A stretch of DNA of 64,000 nucleotides. It comes from Elmis aenea. Its lineage: Eukaryota; Arthropoda; Insecta; Coleoptera; Elmidae. Location: the NCBI GenBank assembly GCA_947652605.1, contig OX393581.1, positions 46,771,924 through 46,835,923 on the forward strand, read 5' to 3'. Position 1 is the stretch's first letter. Every line of letters starts with the position of its first letter. This document shows, one piece after another, positions 62,310-64,000 of the stretch. The translations under genes and the position numbers were made by a program. The notes beneath the pieces were generated by a model. That model was not told where the DNA came from. It saw nothing but the letters and a program-made list of their open reading frames with translations, and did not search any database.

Positions 62310-64000
62310 CAGTTTTTACGTGACTAATTCAAAATAGATTGTGAAGTTGGTTGTTATACAACATTCCACCAGTGTAGTTTTATCGTTGAGGTAGGTATAC
62401 ATTATTATTATTTTTCTAAAATGCCATAATGAATTACGTCTATATAAATATTTGGTGTTTGTTCTAGATATGTTCTCTTAGTGGTTGTTGTATCTGCAGT
62501 TGGTTTGATTTTTAGATGAGATTAATTGTTCTTTTTATCTCTCTAAAAAACGCTGAAATTTTGATGCAAGTTCATGTAAGTGCATTTCAAGGATCCTTAA
62601 CTGATAAAATCACCATAGGTCAAGTTTGTCCCTGTGTGGGAGTTCGCACCCGCGCTATTAGTGATTAGTTTAGTGTAAATATAACAGATAAATAGACACG
62701 TAACTGTAGTTTTTCCATTTTGGAAGTGACAAATTACATTGTTTGCTTTGCAAACGTTGAGGAATTGCCATATTTGAAATGTCATTGCTATTGATCTTTG
62801 CAGATTGTCGTTTGTTTCGTACACTCGAGTTATTATGAAGCGGATAACCTTAACTTGTTACGTCGTATCGCTTTGTAAGTGAAGTAATTACTGTAAATAT
62901 CGGTGCGGTTTCAAAGAAAAATACATTAATAATCCGTAGTAGGTAATAACGTCGTGATAAACGTTGATATTGCTTTATTAAACTTGGTTATTTAATCGCT
63001 TTGGTTTGAAGCTTAATAATATAACAAAACCGAACAATCAATGAACGCGTCTTATGTATCCACGTAATGTTGTGTGGTTTTATTAGATGATTTGTGATCC
63101 CCCTAATAGACGAACTGCCCCTGATTGGGATGCGTTTCATATGAATTTCATTTGAATTGTGATAAATATCTCTTCATACTTGTATGGTGGTGAATTTGCG
63201 ACTCCAAGGGACTCGACACAACCGTTGTAGGCTGAGTGCCTACTAAATTAAAGTTTTTTGGGCACTTTTCTCCTATACAGGCGAAAACGGCATTACAAGC
63301 GGCTATTTGCGGAGCTGGAAGCGAATGTTTACTTTTAAGACATTTAGTTGTTATTGCTACAACGGATAAGTGAATAAATATTAACCATATAAAATTAAAT
63401 GTACTAAAAAATAAAAAAATTGTTTTGTGATAACGAAAATGTAACCAATTTTTCTTAAGGATTTTTAAAAAAATATAATGTAACAAAAAAATTGGATATT
63501 TTAGAGTTCTTAATAACTGGATTTGTTAGTGTGTGCTTGATAAGTTTTCCTAATTACGAGTTCTTTTTTTCCCTAAAACTTTTTTTGTGTGATTAATCCT
63601 AGGTAATTTGAAAGTTTTGTGAACTAGAAAACTAATAGATGTTCCGAGCAAAAAGTATAGGCGCAAGCAATGGAACAGCCAGGTGTTGTTGCTAAATTAG
63701 ATTACACAAGTTTGGTTTTCAGTATTCCAGTCATGTTCATTACTTCCCATTCTGGTTTTTCTATACATTATTACGGCCAAACACAAATAGGAACTCGTAG
63801 TGTAGAAAGGTCACTGGCAGGAAGAACGTGCCGATTGCTAACTCTTGAGGCTATTCCATTTATGACGTCGCGTTTACGGCAACGTTCGCTATTTTAAGAA
63901 TTTAGTTAATAAAACTTAACCATTAAACTTGATTGACATGAATATTAGCAGTTAGTTCTGAAGCAAAATAATACAATATAACGTATGTTTAGTAACGGTT
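62310..64000. other. AT-rich right edge, no sure gene
   Basis: A plus-strand frame at 63279-63377 (AKTALQAAICGAGSEC, ends TTDK and stop) follows an acceptor-like CTCCTATACAG and has protein-like composition, but no partner exon was found. The 75-codon frame at 63670-63897 starts at an ATG but has no known domain. Neither is called as a gene. Confidence 0.35.

Noticed and set aside
63148..63486. 112-codon minus-strand frame
   Set aside because: The hydrophobic start is AT-rich chance sequence; the opposite strand looks equally protein-like over 63279-63377, so neither could be supported.

Overview
This is a gene-poor, visibly AT-rich piece of an insect nuclear genome, probably from a beetle or another insect with a transposon-rich genome; the species cannot be fixed from the sequence. 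The evidence is spliceosomal introns with clear GT..AG borders, a protein that aligns along its length with animal SIPA1L Rap GTPase-activating proteins, and insect-type repeats: hAT and piggyBac-like elements, jockey-like and RTE-like LINEs, and many TA-flanked foldback elements.

The one convincing host gene is on the minus strand. Its coding sequence runs from about 45479 down to the stop codon at 15840, in six exons: 45479-44300, 29577-29077, 26333-25830, 23268-22412, 18982-17751 and 16053-15840. All five junctions keep the reading frame. The product is about 1492 residues if the ATG at 45470 is used. It has an N-terminal SIPA1L-specific region, a RapGAP catalytic domain with the Asn of the HIGND motif, a PDZ domain, a long Ser/Asn-rich linker and a C-terminal coiled coil ending in KFTEWFF. 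A 65-base candidate exon at 48183-48119 would splice in frame onto the first sure exon and supply an earlier ATG. By homology the protein switches off Rap GTPases at adhesion or synaptic-type membrane sites.

The introns and the downstream flank are a mosaic of mobile DNA. 1-15.4 kb (3' flank): LINE tails, a foldback MITE, four hAT-type elements with TSDs or clear TIRs (one keeping a transposase C-terminus), several foldbacks and two tandem duplications. 16.05-17.75 kb (last intron): a tandem array with inverted ends. 19-22.4 kb: two TA-type foldbacks, one holding a piggyBac-like insertion whose empty site survives in the other arm. 23.3-29 kb: dispersed repeats and GC-rich hairpins. 29.6-44.3 kb (a 14.7 kb intron): three RTE-like fragments, one split by a hAT MITE, and a 3.2 kb foldback holding a jockey fragment and inverted arms with tRNA-like Pol III promoter boxes. 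All four LINEs in this intron are antisense to the host gene. 45.5-64 kb (upstream side): more foldbacks, two hAT MITEs with perfect 8-bp TSDs, another LINE fragment, and long AT-rich stretches with no recognisable gene.

The most distinctive material is the set of TA-flanked foldback families that keep a degraded transposase N-terminus, the tandem-repeat foldback in the last intron, the piggyBac-like element with repeated internal hairpins, and the inverted tRNA-like arms. I found no new multi-gene system.
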